Assembly (NCBI GenBank): GCA_023213315.1
Contig: JAKCPI010005083.1
Location: 94,442-158,441 of the forward strand
Direction of reading: 5' to 3'
Source of the DNA: Euborellia annulipes
Taxonomy: Eukaryota; Arthropoda; Insecta; Dermaptera; Anisolabididae
Length of the DNA stretch: 64,000 nucleotides
Below, one piece after another: positions 11,346 to 22,310 of this stretch. Position numbers and translations under genes: made by a program. The number at the start of each line of letters is the position of its first letter. Position 1 is the first letter of the stretch. The notes beneath the pieces are model-generated. The model was not told where the DNA came from, did not search any database, and saw only the letters and a list, made by a program, of their open reading frames with translations.

Positions 11346-13433
11346 GGGATTCTTAATTAGAATTCAAGATGTTGAATTTATAAACATGGGAAAATATCTA
11401 TATTCTATTACCATGGTAACCATTTCGCCTCTTTTCAATGAATACAAGAGTAAAGTGTGCTTCAGAAGATTTCAATGGCAAAATGAGAATATACATGTAA
11501 AAAATAATTGACTTATGAATTTTAATCAAAATCGTTGAACCGAATTTTGAGAAAATAAAAAAAAAACTGAAAAAGTACGTCAGTAAAGTACTAGTACTCT
11601 TTGGCCGATTTTGATTAAAAGCTTATTTTCACGCCTTAGGTGAGTGTCTAACTTAAATATAAAATTTCAACCTCCTAGCTCAAAGCCTTCATGTTTTAAA
11701 TTACACCCAGACAGGCAGACAGACAGACCATGTCGCGAAAACCACTTTTTTGGATTCAGTGGACCTCAAAACGTGTATATCCATCAAAATCTCGACATCG
11801 AATTTTTGACATGAATCCAATACTTTCTCTATACCGGGTGGGCCATTAGTGCGTGGACGGAAGATTGTGGGCTTATTAACGGACATTTTTAAAATTTGTT
11901 GATCGCACATAATGTGGGGCCTTTAGGGCTACAAATTAAAAATATTTTTGTTCCAATTGCACCTCATATACAGGGTGGTCCATATCAAAGTTATGTTTTT
12001 TAAATGGAACGCCCTGTATATTATTGCATATTTGGATTCTACGGCCAATTTTAGTATGAGTTTATGTCATGCAATGTATTCCAAACCAAACCGTTTAGCC
12101 GCAAATCGGGCTTTAGTGAAAAAACTGCTGTCTGGAAAAAATTGAATATCTCGCGAACCATAAAACTTAGGGGACTGTTCTTTTGGGATGTTACTAACCA
12201 TGAAATGTACTAATGAAGGCCAGATGGGGAACCCGGAATTATTCTTATGTTGGGAGAAATGGCCATGCCAATTTGGAAAATTTCAATCATGGATAACTTC
12301 ATTTTTTCAAATGGAACATGCTACTTTTTTTTATGCCATGGGACGTGAAATTCAATTATCTTTCAGCTGATATAAGGTTGTCTATATCTATCTTTGGTAG
12401 TTTTCTTTTTATTCCAAAATATCTGATAACGAATAAAAAAAATTTTTTATTATAGACAAAATAATTTTTAAAAAAATCCAAACGCAAAACAAAATTGTAA
12501 TAAATGGACAAATTATGCTAAATATTCGAAAATGTCTTTAAATTTCCCTTAAAATCATTTATTACAACTTCTCAAAGAAGTCCTGCTTGCTCAAATTCGG
12601 GTTATGATTTGTCAACAAGATGGCGCACCTCCTAACCTGAACATAACCCTAATTTATTTTTCGAGAAGTTCAAATAAATGATTTTAAGGGAAATTTAAAG
12701 ACATTTTCGAATATTTAGCATAATTTGTCCATTTATTACAATTTTGTTTTGCGTTTGGATTTTTTTAAAAATTATTTTGTCTATAATAAAAAATTTTTTT
12801 TATTCGTTATCAGATATTTTGGAATAAAAAGAAAACTACCAAAGATAGATATAGACAACCTTATATCAGCTGAAAGATAATTGAATTTCACGTCCCATGG
12901 CATAAAAAAGTAGCATGTTCCATTTGAAAAAATGAAGTTATCCATGATTGAAATTTTCCAAATTGGCATGGCCATTTCTCCCAACATAAGAATAATTCCG
13001 GGTTCCCCATCTGGCCTTCATTAGTACATTTCATGGTTAGTAACATCCCAAAAGAACAGTCCCCTAAGTTTTATGGTTCGCGAGATATTCAATTTTTCCA
13101 GACAGCAGTTTTTTCACTAAAGCCCGATTTGCGGCTAAACGGTTTGGTTTGGAATACATTGCATGACATAAACTCATACTAAAATTGGCCGTAGAATCCA
13201 AATATGCAATAATATACAGGGCGTTCCATTTAAAAAAACATAACTTTGATATGGACCACCCTGTATATGAGGTGCAATTGGAACAAAAATATTTTTAATT
13301 TGTAGTCCTAAAGGCCCTACATTATGTGCGATCAACAATTTTTAAAAATGTCCGTTAATAAGCCCACAATCTTCCGTCCACGCACTAATGGCCCACCCGG
13401 TATATTAACATATATAGAGGTAAGAGAAAGTAA
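11346..13433 (+). mobile_element. FamA copy 2, 5'-truncated and split by a palindromic element
   Basis: FamA body 11346-11833 runs from ATTCAAGATGT to ACTTTCTCTATA; the right end resumes at 13401 with TATTAACATATATAGAGG and ends GGTAAGAGAAAGTA near 13433. The terminal hairpin is absent. The element at 11834-13400 interrupts it. Confidence 0.85.
11834..13400. mobile_element. Palindromic transposon with ~740-bp inverted arms and TATA TSD
   Basis: Left arm 11834-12575 and right arm about 12660-13400 are nearly perfect inverted copies with ends CCGGGTGGGCCATTAGTG and its complement. TATA lies at 11830-11833 and 13401-13404, inside a FamA right end, so insertion with a 4-bp duplication is clear. 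The spacer (GTTATGATTTGTCAACAAGATGG region) is only about 85 bp. An internal pair, ATACAGGGTGGTCC and GGAACGCCCTGTAT, is found in each arm. Short open frames mirror each other across the arms and are not genes. Superfamily unknown. Confidence 0.85.
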
Positions 13434-13439
13434 AAACAT

Positions 13440-13600
13440 CCCCGTTTGTCTAGGGCTTGCTGTATTTGGTAGCGTACCTACTTTTTATACCGAACGTCGC
13501 GGTTTCGGACCCCAGGCAGTCCGATGATTTTATATAAGCCCTTTGGATACCAAATGCCTGGACCCCCAATAGATATTATAAATAACAACGGAACAAGAAA
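13440..13600 (+). mobile_element. SINE-2 head fragment
   Basis: TGGTAGCGTACCTAC followed by AACGTCGCGGTTTCGGACCC (B box) and GGCAGTCCGATGATTTTATA match SINE-2. The tail is missing. It lies directly after a FamA copy whose 5' side joins a SINE-2 tail (11205-11345), so FamA may have inserted into one SINE-2. Confidence 0.75.
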
Positions 13601-14006
13601 GGGATCTACTTCACATCTCTGTAGACATACCCATTGGCATAAAAAGTATATTCGTTGCTTCAACATATATATATGTCAAGAGTTCATATTTTAAGAGTAA
13701 GTCCTTTACTTCACCACAATACTTCCTCCTTAAAACTTCACGTCTTTATATAGCCGTCGACTAAGCAGAGCTAAAATTATAGACTATATGAATAAATAAA
13801 GAAAAAAAAATTCTAATTTATGGTATTTCAGATGCGTCCAATTAAAAATGAATTTTTAATTAATTAGCTTTCAATTTGTGAGAGATAATAATTAAAAATT
13901 TCATTTTAATTAGCATATCCTTCCTTCTTGACACATCTTAAAAACCACAAATTATAAGTTTTTTTTTTTTAATTCTTATATAGAACAGAATTTTGCTTTC
14001 TGATAT

Positions 14007-14260
14007 ATCGCCCTCTAGGCAACTCTACGAGGAGAGAGAGTTGCTGTGACATCCCGTCCTGTGAAAAGGTTCCCTCTCAGTGATGCATTCTTCGAAAGGA
14101 GTCGGTGCTGAAGGAGTTCCTCCTCAAAATAGGACATCCAGGTTAAAAGAGACCAGAAATTAGGATTAGTTCGTTATCAGAATTGAACGTAGAAGGGGGA
14201 GTTTAGACAAAGGAAATAATGTAACTTCACGGAATGGCGTATCTGCGGAAACTATATCTC
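14007..14260 (+). mobile_element. SINE-1, head missing
   Basis: Begins at the body block AGGCAACTCTACGAGGAGAG, then TTGCTGTGACATCCCGTCCTG, TCTCAGTGATGCATTC and GATTAGTTCG, ending near the TAACTTCACGGAATGGCG block. Confidence 0.8.
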
Positions 14261-14410
14261 CACTGATTGATATATTATAAAGAGAGCGAAATTGTAACTT
14301 TTGTAAATTATGAATTAGATTTCAACTATCGTACTTTTGAAAAGCAAGAAAATATGCCCAAATGAGAAAAAAAAGGTTTATAAAAACTAAGAACCGATAA
14401 AATGTATAGC

Positions 14411-14531
14411 CATGGGCGTAACTAGGGGCGCCCCCCTCCCAGAATGATCCCCTTCCCAAGAAAAATTGAGTTATAGGGGCCTTCCGATCCCCGGCTGGTC
14501 CCCCCAGCCAAATTCCCTAGTTACGCCCATG
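14411..14531. mobile_element. hAT-type MITE, 121 bp
   Basis: Ends CATGGGCGTAACTAGGG and CCCTAGTTACGCCCATG form a perfect 17-bp TIR; the perfect 8-bp TSD TGTATAGC is at 14403-14410 and 14532-14539. The inside is GC-rich and non-coding. Confidence 0.9.
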
Positions 14532-14639
14532 TGTATAGCGGAAGTTCCTCATAGGAATATTTTTAAAATACATAAAACAAAATAATTTATTTTAACAAAT
14601 ATATATTCTTTGTATGTATGTGTGTGTTTTTAATAAACT

Positions 14640-14701
14640 AGGTATATTTATAAAATTTAGGGACATGATTAAGTAAAGGCGCAGTCGGGCGGTGCGGCTA
14701 G
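14640..14701 (+). mobile_element. Helitron-like 3' end
   Basis: GGCGCAGTCGGGCGGTGCGGCTAGT at the end of an AT-rich stretch resembles Helitron 3' ends (GC-rich subterminal sequence then CTAGT). No Rep/helicase gene nearby, and the 5' end is not identified. Confidence 0.35.
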
Positions 14702-15124
14702 TATTTTTTATAATTGCTAACAGCGTGGTGAAAATATTTTATGGCTTTATTGCAATATTTTGTTAATTAAAAAACACGTGTTTAAAATATTATCACTCTC
14801 TTTATTTTTTACACTTCATTGAGGGAGGAGGTGGGGGTTTGAATTTCCCCCCCCCCTCCCCCCATTATATAATAGACGAAATAATCAATTGAATCAGAAT
14901 GCCTTCACCCTTTCTCTCCACATAAAAGAATAAATAAAATAATCAAAAAAAAAAAGAGTCGATATCTTTGAATTTTTAATTTGACTCTCTCTTTCACTTC
15001 AACTCAATTTTAAATTTCTGTTTAGTACACATTATAGGAAAAAAAAAGACATTCATTATGAAAAATTAAAGAATATGAACAAGGTCAGGGCATAATGAGT
15101 AGTTATCTGAAAATGACATTGAAA

Positions 15125-15172
15125 AAATCCCACAATGGCCGAATCCCTAGGGGAGTTGCGCAGCTAGTAGGT
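15125..15172 (+). mobile_element. Helitron-like 3' end, second
   Basis: GGGGAGTTGCGCAGCTAGT ends a unit similar in style to the one before. The hairpin is weak. Tentative. Confidence 0.25.
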
Positions 15173-15240
15173 TTTTTTTTTATGTATACATGATTAAATA
15201 AAAATTTTCAAAGACAAATTTTTTTCTCGGCATTCATTTA

Positions 15241-15285
15241 TTTTTAAACGTTTCGGGATACGCCAACTTTCTTCAGGAAAACAAA
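15241..15285 (-). ncRNA. Hammerhead-like motif, degenerate
   Basis: The minus strand reads CCTGAAGAAAGTTGGCGTAT then CCCGAAACGTTTAAAAAT. The core CTGAAGA and GAAACGTT are present, but stem I pairs weakly. Confidence 0.35.
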
Positions 15286-15421
15286 GAGAAATAAGAGTTA
15301 AGGGGAAATAGGGGGGACGTCTAAACGTCTAAATAAGGAATTTTATTAATGATTTTTACATTTTTAGAATAAAAAAAAAAGTTTACAATTTTCATAATAC
15401 AGTACTTTTTTTAATTTTCAA

Positions 15422-16186
15422 TATGGAACATTCCACGCCAAATCGAACGGTTTGAAAAATTTTAATTTTTTATTTCCTCCATTTTTTGATATTTTATAGT
15501 ACCCCTTAAAAAACTCCTCCTGAAAATTTTGAGATGATCATTGGTTCAGATTTTGAAAAAAAAAACCTCTTTTTTTATTTTTTTGCTCATAACTAAAAAT
15601 GGTCCAATTTCCAACTTTTTTTTTATTTTGAAATTTTTCTTTTGTGTAGTTTTTAAGAAAAAATACAATTAATTTTTTTGAATAATTTTTCTGTTATTTT
15701 CAAATTTCAAAATTTTTGTCATTTTCTGAAAATCATGCATACTTCAATTTTCCTGAAAATTTTTGGTAACAACAACAACAACAACAACAAAATAGTTGCC
15801 ATGGAATACCCACGACCGGAACCGTCTTTAAAAGTTGTGGATTGAATAGTTATTTGTTATTAAAAATTTTCAGGAAAATCGATGTATGCATGATTTTCAG
15901 AAAATGACACAAAAAATTATTCAAAAATTAATTGTATTTTTTCTTGAAATCTACACAAAAAACAAAAATTACAAAAAAAAAGTTGGAAATCGGACAATTT
16001 TTATAGGAGTTATGAGCAAAAAACCAAAAAAAAGGGTTTTTTCAAAATATGAACCGATTATCAAAAAAATCTCAAAATTTTCCAGGAGGGGTTTTTTAAG
16101 GGGTACTACAAAATATCAAAAAATGGAACAAATCAAATAATAAAATTTTTCAAACCGTTCGATTTGGCATGGAATGCCCCACATAA
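15422..16186. mobile_element. Inverted-repeat (foldback) element, ~340-bp arms
   Basis: Left arm from TGGAACATTCCACGCCAAAT, right arm ending ATTTGGCATGGAATGCCCC. Arms are diverged but collinear, including CCCCTTAAAAAACTCCTCCTG versus its complement. The centre has an (AAC)n run and a short unique spacer. An 84-residue frame on the right arm is an arm artefact. No TSD found. Confidence 0.7.
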
Positions 16187-16189
16187 CAA

Positions 16190-16760
16190 AAATATTTTTT
16201 AATTAATCGTAATTAAAAAAAAAGCATTTTATTATGTAAAACGCTCATTTGAATGTATCATTTAAAAAACCGCATAAAAAATACTTTAAAATGCCTCAGT
16301 AGTTTCGAACTAAAGATTCAATGCGCCCTCCTGAAGGCCCTTAAAAAAAAGTTTATTTATATTTGATTGACTAAGCTCTCGAGCACATCAGGTATTTGAG
16401 ATGCAAATTTAGAGCCCACTCATCTCTACGGTATTTGCCCTTAACGTGTTGGTTTCAGAAATAAAATAAATTGTTAGTAAAATCTCGAGAGTTTGAAATT
16501 TGATAATCTTATAGGGTTTTGAATCTGAACTGGTTGGTATTTTGGAACAAAATTTTACGTGTTTTATTTTGTTTGTTTTATGCCCTTATAAAGTGGGCTT
16601 AGAATGGAAGTGAGAATTCAAGAAATCCCATTTGATGATTTGGAGATGATATACGAATATTCTGTCAGTGTCGTTATTTTAAATTGTGCGATAACTTACT
16701 TAATATTTAAATTTCTTCTCCCCTTTCTTCGAAAAACACCTTGAATTATTTTAATCTTAG
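16190..16760. other. Unannotated AT-rich stretch
   Basis: No repeat family or gene recognised; composition is less homopolymeric than average. Confidence 0.4.
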
Positions 16761-16761
16761 A

Positions 16762-17095
16762 TTATTATTATTTGAAATTCCTACCGGGATCCCCGTTTAT
16801 TTATCCGGTATTATTTCTTATCGCTTTCGTTTCTAGCTAGTGAACTAATCCTTATTTCTAGTTCCTTTTATCCATTCTCCTCTATGCTATGGAGGATGTC
16901 CTAGTTTGAGGAGGGACTCCCTCAGCACCGACTCCTTTCGAGGAATGCATCACTGAGAGGGAACCTTCTTTACGTCTCCTTCCACAGGACGGGATGTCAC
17001 AGCAACTCCCTTTCCTCGTAGAGTTGTATTGTGGTGAGATCCAATATTCCAATCCAGTACCAGATTGAGAATTTGTATACATTAAATAAATATCA
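16762..17095 (-). mobile_element. SINE-1 with internal deletions
   Basis: From the tail (TATTATTTGAAATTCC, GGGATCCCCGTTTATT) through the body to ACATTAAATAAAT. The A/B-box head is missing, and part of the body near 16811 is deleted. Confidence 0.8.
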
Positions 17096-17125
17096 AAGAC
17101 AATGTGGAGGAAGGCCGTAATACAG

Positions 17126-17485
17126 ATTAAAGACGAAATGAAAGAAGACTTCTATCGGCCCGAATTATTTATTTTCGTCTTCGGGGACTAAACGTCACCC
17201 ATCTTCAGGACAAAGGTGTTAAAAAATTATTTTCTCTGCCTCCTTCAGTTGTTATGTAAATTAGACTGTTAGTATACCTAATACTATACAAGCAGAGGAA
17301 TCTGTATACAAGCAGAGGAATCTGTATAGTATTAGGTGTACTAACAGTCTAATTTACATAACAACTGAAGGAGGCAGAGAAAAGAATTTTTTAACACCTT
17401 TGTCCTGAAGATGGGTGACGTTTAGTCCCCGAAACGTCGACAGAGGAAAAATAAATAATTTGGGTCTTCTTTCATTTCGTCTTTA
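17126..17485. repeat. Palindromic repeat with hammerhead-like motifs in both arms
   Basis: Arms of about 170 bp (17126-17300 and 17315-17485) are inverted copies, joined by a small direct repeat of ACAAGCAGAGGAATCTGTAT. Each arm holds the motif described next; the left one is damaged (GAAGACG in place of GAAACGTCG). Confidence 0.85.
17397..17446 (+). ncRNA. Hammerhead-ribozyme-like motif with 8-bp stem I
   Basis: CCTTTGTC and GACAGAGG pair over 8 positions (one G-U). Core CTGAAGA fits CUGANGA exactly. Stem II is GGG plus GAC pairing with GTC plus CCC around GTTTA, with one bulged T. GAAAC is followed at once by GTC, leaving a loopless two-pair stem III. One extra T stands between the core and stem II, a deviation from the textbook motif shared by all copies here. 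Confidence 0.6.
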
Positions 17486-17489
17486 ATTA

Positions 17490-18450
17490 AATAAATATTT
17501 TTATTTAATGAAAAAAACCCTCATATGAATGAATATTTGATATCATTTTAATCAATTTAATACAATAAAAAAAAGAAAAAAAGAAAAATATGTCAAAATT
17601 CAATTTTTTGGACAAATCAACATAATCTCGATATGTTTTGTTAGATATTAATTAAAAATTTTGTTTTTATAAGAATTTCTAATAAAATATACAGAGAAAA
17701 ACTCAAATGGAAAGATTATTTTAAAATTTTAGAAATTTCGCGTTAATAAAAAAAATTGTTTTTGTTTTATTTAAATTGTAATTATTTATTAAAATGATAT
17801 GGATTTGTGTTAAATTTACTTAGAAATGTGAAAAGATATTTTTAAATTAAAACACTCACACTTTTTTTACATTCACACACAAATATTAAATTTTTTAATC
17901 ATATAATATTCACATTTTTATAAATTATTTGAAAAAAAAAAACATAACTAAAGGTGACGTCACGGTGTTGCTGGTATTTTAGTTTAAAATCTCATAAACC
18001 ACAGAGAGGTTCCGTCTAAAAAGAAAAATTTTATTTTAATAATTCCAATATCTGCGTCATCGTTAGGAGTAAAAAAAAAAATCCCCTTAGACTTTAAATT
18101 AGAAGCTTTGACCATCTCTCTCTCTCTCTCTATTGGCTGCCTCTTCACTCTTTTAATCTTGCTCGAAAAAAAAAAAATGATGAAAAAAAAAAAAAAAATT
18201 ACATATTGGCGAAATTTAATAAAAAATTTTTATATTCAATATAAATATTTAAAAGAGAGAGAAATGCATAAAGAGATAAATAATTGAATTTCTAAAAAAT
18301 AATTATATATTTTTTTTTTTATTTTAATTTTCCTCTAAAAAACAAAATTTTTAAACCTCTAAACCGAAAAGGTTGAAATAAATTCATTATATAAGAGAAT
18401 AAATTTTTAATATTCTTTGATTTGGTATTTAATACATTAATTAGCCAGAA
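17490..18450. other. Unannotated AT-rich stretch
   Basis: Long A and T runs, a CT microsatellite near 18116-18130 and a GGTGACGTCACGG box near 17953. No gene seen. Confidence 0.4.
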
Positions 18451-18480
18451 AATTAAATAAAATATTTTATTTAATTTTTT

Positions 18481-18527
18481 ATTCGCTGACGTTTCGGTCA
18501 CCAATCTCGCCCTTCATCAGGGCTAAT
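18481..18527 (-). ncRNA. Hammerhead-ribozyme-like motif, intact core
   Basis: On the minus strand: ATTAGCC, CTGATGA (perfect core), stem II from GGGCGAG to GTGACC, GAAAC, GTC, AGCGAAT. Stem I has a mismatch at its base. Confidence 0.55.
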
Positions 18528-18715
18528 ATTTTTCACTATACACGATCTCAGGTATTTTAATGTTTATTGCAATAATATACAATTTTTTTTTATTTGAAAT
18601 ATACAAAAATTTTCATTTACTTGCTTACTCGGGGTCTCTGAATCAATTCATATCATTAAAAAGAATATTATTGCAATAAACATTAAAATACCTGAGATCG
18701 TGTATAGTGAACAAT

Positions 18716-18762
18716 ATTAGCCCTGATGAAGGGCGTGATTTGTGACCGAAACGTCGGCGAAT
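18716..18762 (+). ncRNA. Hammerhead-ribozyme-like motif, intact core
   Basis: ATTAGCC and GGCGAAT pair at six of seven positions. Core CTGATGA is perfect (18723-18729), GAAAC is followed by GTC. Stem II (GGGCGTGATTTGTGACC) pairs firmly only at its outer GG/CC. Confidence 0.55.
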
Positions 18763-18803
18763 AAAAAATTTGATAAAATATTTTTTTATTTAACACACAA
18801 TCG

Positions 18804-19209
18804 GGTCTATTCTCTAAAAACAGACATTAAAATTTAAAATAAACAAATGGGTGTTAAAAAGTAATGTAAAAACAATCAGCGTTAAAAATGCTATTCTCTA
18901 AACAAAGTGTTAACAGCGACGTTAATATTTTATTTCAAAGCTATCAAAATCATAAACTTAGGTTTTAGATTAAGGACGTTATGTTTATTTTAAACACGAC
19001 GTTAAAATATTAAAGGCACCCCCCTAGACATGGCATTAATTTTTAACACTATTTACTAAATGTTAACGCCTTGTCTTTAAATTTTTGTTAACAGAATAGC
19101 TATTTGAGGCAAGGAAGTGATTTTGAATAACATTTTTTTACGCTTACATTACTTTTGAACACCCATTTGTTTATTTTAAATTTTAACGCCTGTTTTTAGA
19201 GAATAGACC
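18804..19209. mobile_element. TIR element, 406 bp
   Basis: Ends GGTCTATTCTCTAAAAACAG and its complement are perfect over 20 bp; the arms continue imperfectly (AACAAATGGGTGTT versus AACACCCATTTGTT). No coding frame or clear TSD. Confidence 0.8.
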
Positions 19210-19213
19210 TGAA

Positions 19214-19260
19214 TATGTTCTGAAGAGGAAGGCCTGGGGGATTGACCGAAACGTCGATGA
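19214..19260 (+). ncRNA. Hammerhead-like motif, weak stem I
   Basis: Core CTGAAGA, then GGAAGGCCTGGGGGATTGACC, GAAAC, GTC. Stem I pairs poorly. A still weaker relative (CTGAAAATGATCC then GAGTTCGAAACGTTAG) lies near 19656-19695. Confidence 0.4.
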
Positions 19261-19782
19261 AAATGAAGAAAAATTTTTTTTTATCAAATTAGTTATTTCG
19301 TCAGTTTTTCGATATAAACTTATAACAATTGGTAAATCTTTAATTTTTCCAAATTGATAATTTATAAAGAATATTAAAGTATAAATAGCGAGATGAAATT
19401 TTAGAGAAGAAAAAACATAAAAGAAAAAGAAAGAAAGTAAGAAACAGAAAATGGAATTAAATGCATAAAAATATTACATTAAATTAGATTATTATTATTA
19501 CTTTTATTTTTTTTTTTAACATCATCTTCATATTTTTAAAGAAATAACGGAGAGAAAGAAGAAAGAAACAAAAAAAGAAAACAATTTCGTTAAAGAAAAT
19601 TGAAAAATTTCAACAAAAAAAAAAATGCGACAGATAATTTAAATAAAAAAATTAACTGAAAATGATCCTCAATGAGTTCGAAACGTTAGAAAATAAATTA
19701 AATAGCATCATTAATTAAAACTTGTATAATTAGGCCATGATTAAGAATAAATATTGTATTGACTGGCAATCAATCATTAAGA

Positions 19783-20147
19783 CATAACCGGTGTAGCGGG
19801 CTAGGGTGCCGGTTTCTACAAAGAGGATCCGTTTTCAAATTCTGGGCATGAGGGACTTTTTCATTAAATAAAAATATTTATTTAATGTAATGTAAACTTC
19901 AGGCACTGGATTATATCTCACCACAATATCCCTCAGGTAACTCTACGGGGATAGGGAGTTGCTGTGACATCCAGTCCTGTGGAAGGGACGTAGAGAAGGT
20001 CCCCTCTCAGTGATGTATTCTTCGAAAGGAGTCGGTGCTGAGGGAGTCCATCCTCAAACTAGGACATCGTCCATAGCAGAGAAGAGGTTGAATAAAATGA
20101 ACTAGAAATAAGGATTAGTTCACTAGATAGAAACGGAAATAATGTAA
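19783..20147 (+). mobile_element. SINE-1 with recognisable head
   Basis: A box CGGTGTAGCGGGCTAGG, B-box-like GTTTTCAAATTCTGG, TTCATTAAATAAAAATATTT joint, then body with GGCACTGGATTATATCTCACC through AGTTCACTAGATAGAAACG. The distal tail is missing. Confidence 0.85.
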
Positions 20148-20157
20148 TTAATAATGA

Positions 20158-20633
20158 AGGAATTGATCTAGGAAGTTGAAATTTTATATTTAAGTTAGAC
20201 ACCCACCTAGGGCTTAAAAATAAGCTTTTGAACAAAATCGACCAAAGAGTACTAATACTTTACTGATGTACTTTTTCAGTTTTATTTTGATTTTCTCAAA
20301 ATTCGCTCCAACGATTTTGATTAAAATTCAAAAATCAATTAGTTTTTAGATGCTCTTTAAAATGTATATTCTCATTTTGCTATTGAAATCCTCTGAAGAC
20401 CACTTTACACTTGTACTTCAAAGGAGAGTTAGGAGAAATGGTTGCCATGGTAACAAAATATAAATATTTTCCCATACTTATAAATTTTTTACATCTTGAA
20501 TTCAAATGTACTGTACTGTCGGAAACTAAATATATGTCGAAACAAAAAAAATCTGGTGTGACAAGCACGGAACTTTCGATTATCGAAGGTAAGAGAAAGT
20601 TGTGTACTGTGCTCCAGTCACACCAGATTTTTT
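20158..20633 (-). mobile_element. FamA copy 3, lacking the GAGAAAGT end
   Basis: Runs from GTTGAAATTTTATATTTAAG to the terminal hairpin that ends CACACCAGATTTTTT. The microsatellite and right end are lost. Confidence 0.85.
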
Positions 20634-20639
20634 AATAAA

Positions 20640-21719
20640 TAATACTCGCGATTGGGAAGGTTAAATTTAATTTCAATAACTTTACCATACACGTTCCGGA
20701 CTCAATTAATCCGTATGACAGTTAAATCCCCCCCCCCCCCCCAAAGTCTTCTGAAATTAGTTACTATTATATAATTTAATAAACTTGTCTTTCATTTAAT
20801 AGTGTTGGTTATTGCACATACATTTTGTAGAGTGCCTTTTATCTATTTGAAATTCTAAAGGCAAAAGGACTTTATTTTATTCAATGCAATAAATTTTAAT
20901 CTCACCTATGAATAAATAAATTGAGTTAATTTTTTATTAAAGTTTAAACAAAAGAATGTCTTATAATCTCTATAAATACTATGTCCCGGTTAAAATCTGG
21001 CCACCTTACTTTAAGTCCTTCTTCTTTAATATGTGAACACATTAAAAACTTAGAAATGTGTCTCTATCTCTTGCTTTCTCATTAAGGGATCTATTTTTAT
21101 TATAAGACCCTCTCAAGAGGTCTCTCTTTACTTTTAGACTAGTAAATAAAATCCACAAATTATTAAAGTGAAACTTTTATTTGATGGCCTCAAATTTTTT
21201 CGCCCTTCTATCAGCATGTCGCGTTACAAGCCGTGACGTCACCGACCACTCACACCAGGTTTCTTTACTACGCTACGACATTTATATTTCATCTCTATTC
21301 ATATAAAAGGTTATGGCATAAAAACCCTCAATAGCCTACAAAAAAAAAAACATTCCCCGATTGTTTTCCCCTGGTGCATCGTGCACGCTGACACGCACCA
21401 ACCCATGTGTACCGGTATTTAGCTCGAAGCCATCTACCCGGTTCCCAATGTTTGGGAGTGAGGGGCCCTTCACCTCCCTACTCCTCAAAAATCAGTCCCT
21501 GACGGGACTGGTCGACCAACCACAAAAATCGACCTGCTTCATATAAAAGAAAGTTGAAATTTAATATATATGACGAATTATAAAATAATAATTGTGAGAT
21601 TTAATTATTCAATTTTAATTACCTATATCTATATTTTATTTTAATACTTTTTTAAAAACGCGATTTTAATACCCTTAAGCCTACGATTCGAAAAAAAAGT
21701 TTAAGCGGGTTCAGGAGCG
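20640..21719. other. Unannotated stretch with a GC-richer patch
   Basis: Contains a C-run near 20727-20743. The patch 21345-21545 is GC-richer and has an open frame on the plus strand that resembles no family I know. The sequence 21548-21650 (AGAAAGTTGAAATTTAAT onward) is repeated almost exactly at 51593-51700. Confidence 0.45.
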
Positions 21720-21896
21720 ACGTCTAACAGTGGCGGCTCGTGGCCGAGACAACTGGGTAGGCGACAAATATATATATATATATGTATATAGAGACCAATC
21801 CACGCCTCTGAGTCATCCACCAAATTGACCTGGGGACCAGGAAGACTGCGACCCCGTAAACAACCCCCCTCCACCATTACCTCCTAACTTCCTTCT

Positions 21897-21940
21897 CTCT
21901 TGAAAATGGCTCCAAAAGGAGAGCCGAAACGTCGAGTAAA
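21897..21940 (+). ncRNA. Hammerhead-like motif, core changed
   Basis: CTCTC, core TTGAAAA, stem II GGCTC...GAGCC, GAAAC, GTC, GAG. Stem I is short; two core positions differ from consensus. Confidence 0.35.
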
Positions 21941-21981
21941 TCTCAGCACCCCACGCGACTTAACCCGAGAAAACTTGTCTT

Positions 21982-22016
<35 letters not shown>

Positions 22017-22055
22017 CTTACGAAAAATAGAAAAAAAGCAAGAAAAATGGCGTAT

Positions 22056-22310
22056 TTATTTATTTTTGTAAATTAAATCTATTCGCCTATCTTTTAATTT
22101 AGAAAATAATTCAATAATTTGATCTGTGAAGTTATCTTGTTTCGAAATTTGAACTAATAAATCTTTTTCTATTGATAACAACGAAAGAGAAGACAACCTT
22201 TCCTGCGACATTGAGTTTCTTAAATAATTTTTTATGCGTTTTAAACATGAGAAATTGCGCTCTACGGTAACACTTGTCATCGGCTTGGCATAGGCTACTT
22301 AGTTCATCGC
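22056..22310 (-). pseudogene. hAT transposase C-terminal (dimerisation) fragment
   Basis: The frame encodes VERNFSCLKRIKNYLRNSM then QERLSSLSLLSIE, and ends KDRRIDL, the pattern of the hAT C-terminal dimerisation domain in ZMYM1-like transposases. Residues YAKP precede the first Met, showing that the frame enters from a deleted upstream part. The DDE catalytic core and BED/MYM finger are absent, so it cannot act alone. It lies in the expected place, near the right end of a hAT element. Confidence 0.85.

Larger units (their letters stand above)
18454..18785. repeat. Inverted pair of hammerhead-like motifs around a ~180-bp spacer
   Basis: The left motif is on the minus strand (18481-18527) and the right on the plus strand. 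Outside the motifs the arms share AAATATTTTATT-type sequence, and inside them ACTATACACGATCTCAGGTA with its complement. The spacer includes CTTACTCGGGGTCTCTG. Confidence 0.8.

Noticed and set aside
21361..21546. Small protein gene in a GC-richer patch
   Set aside because: 61 codons, no domain or start context, and no neighbouring exon.
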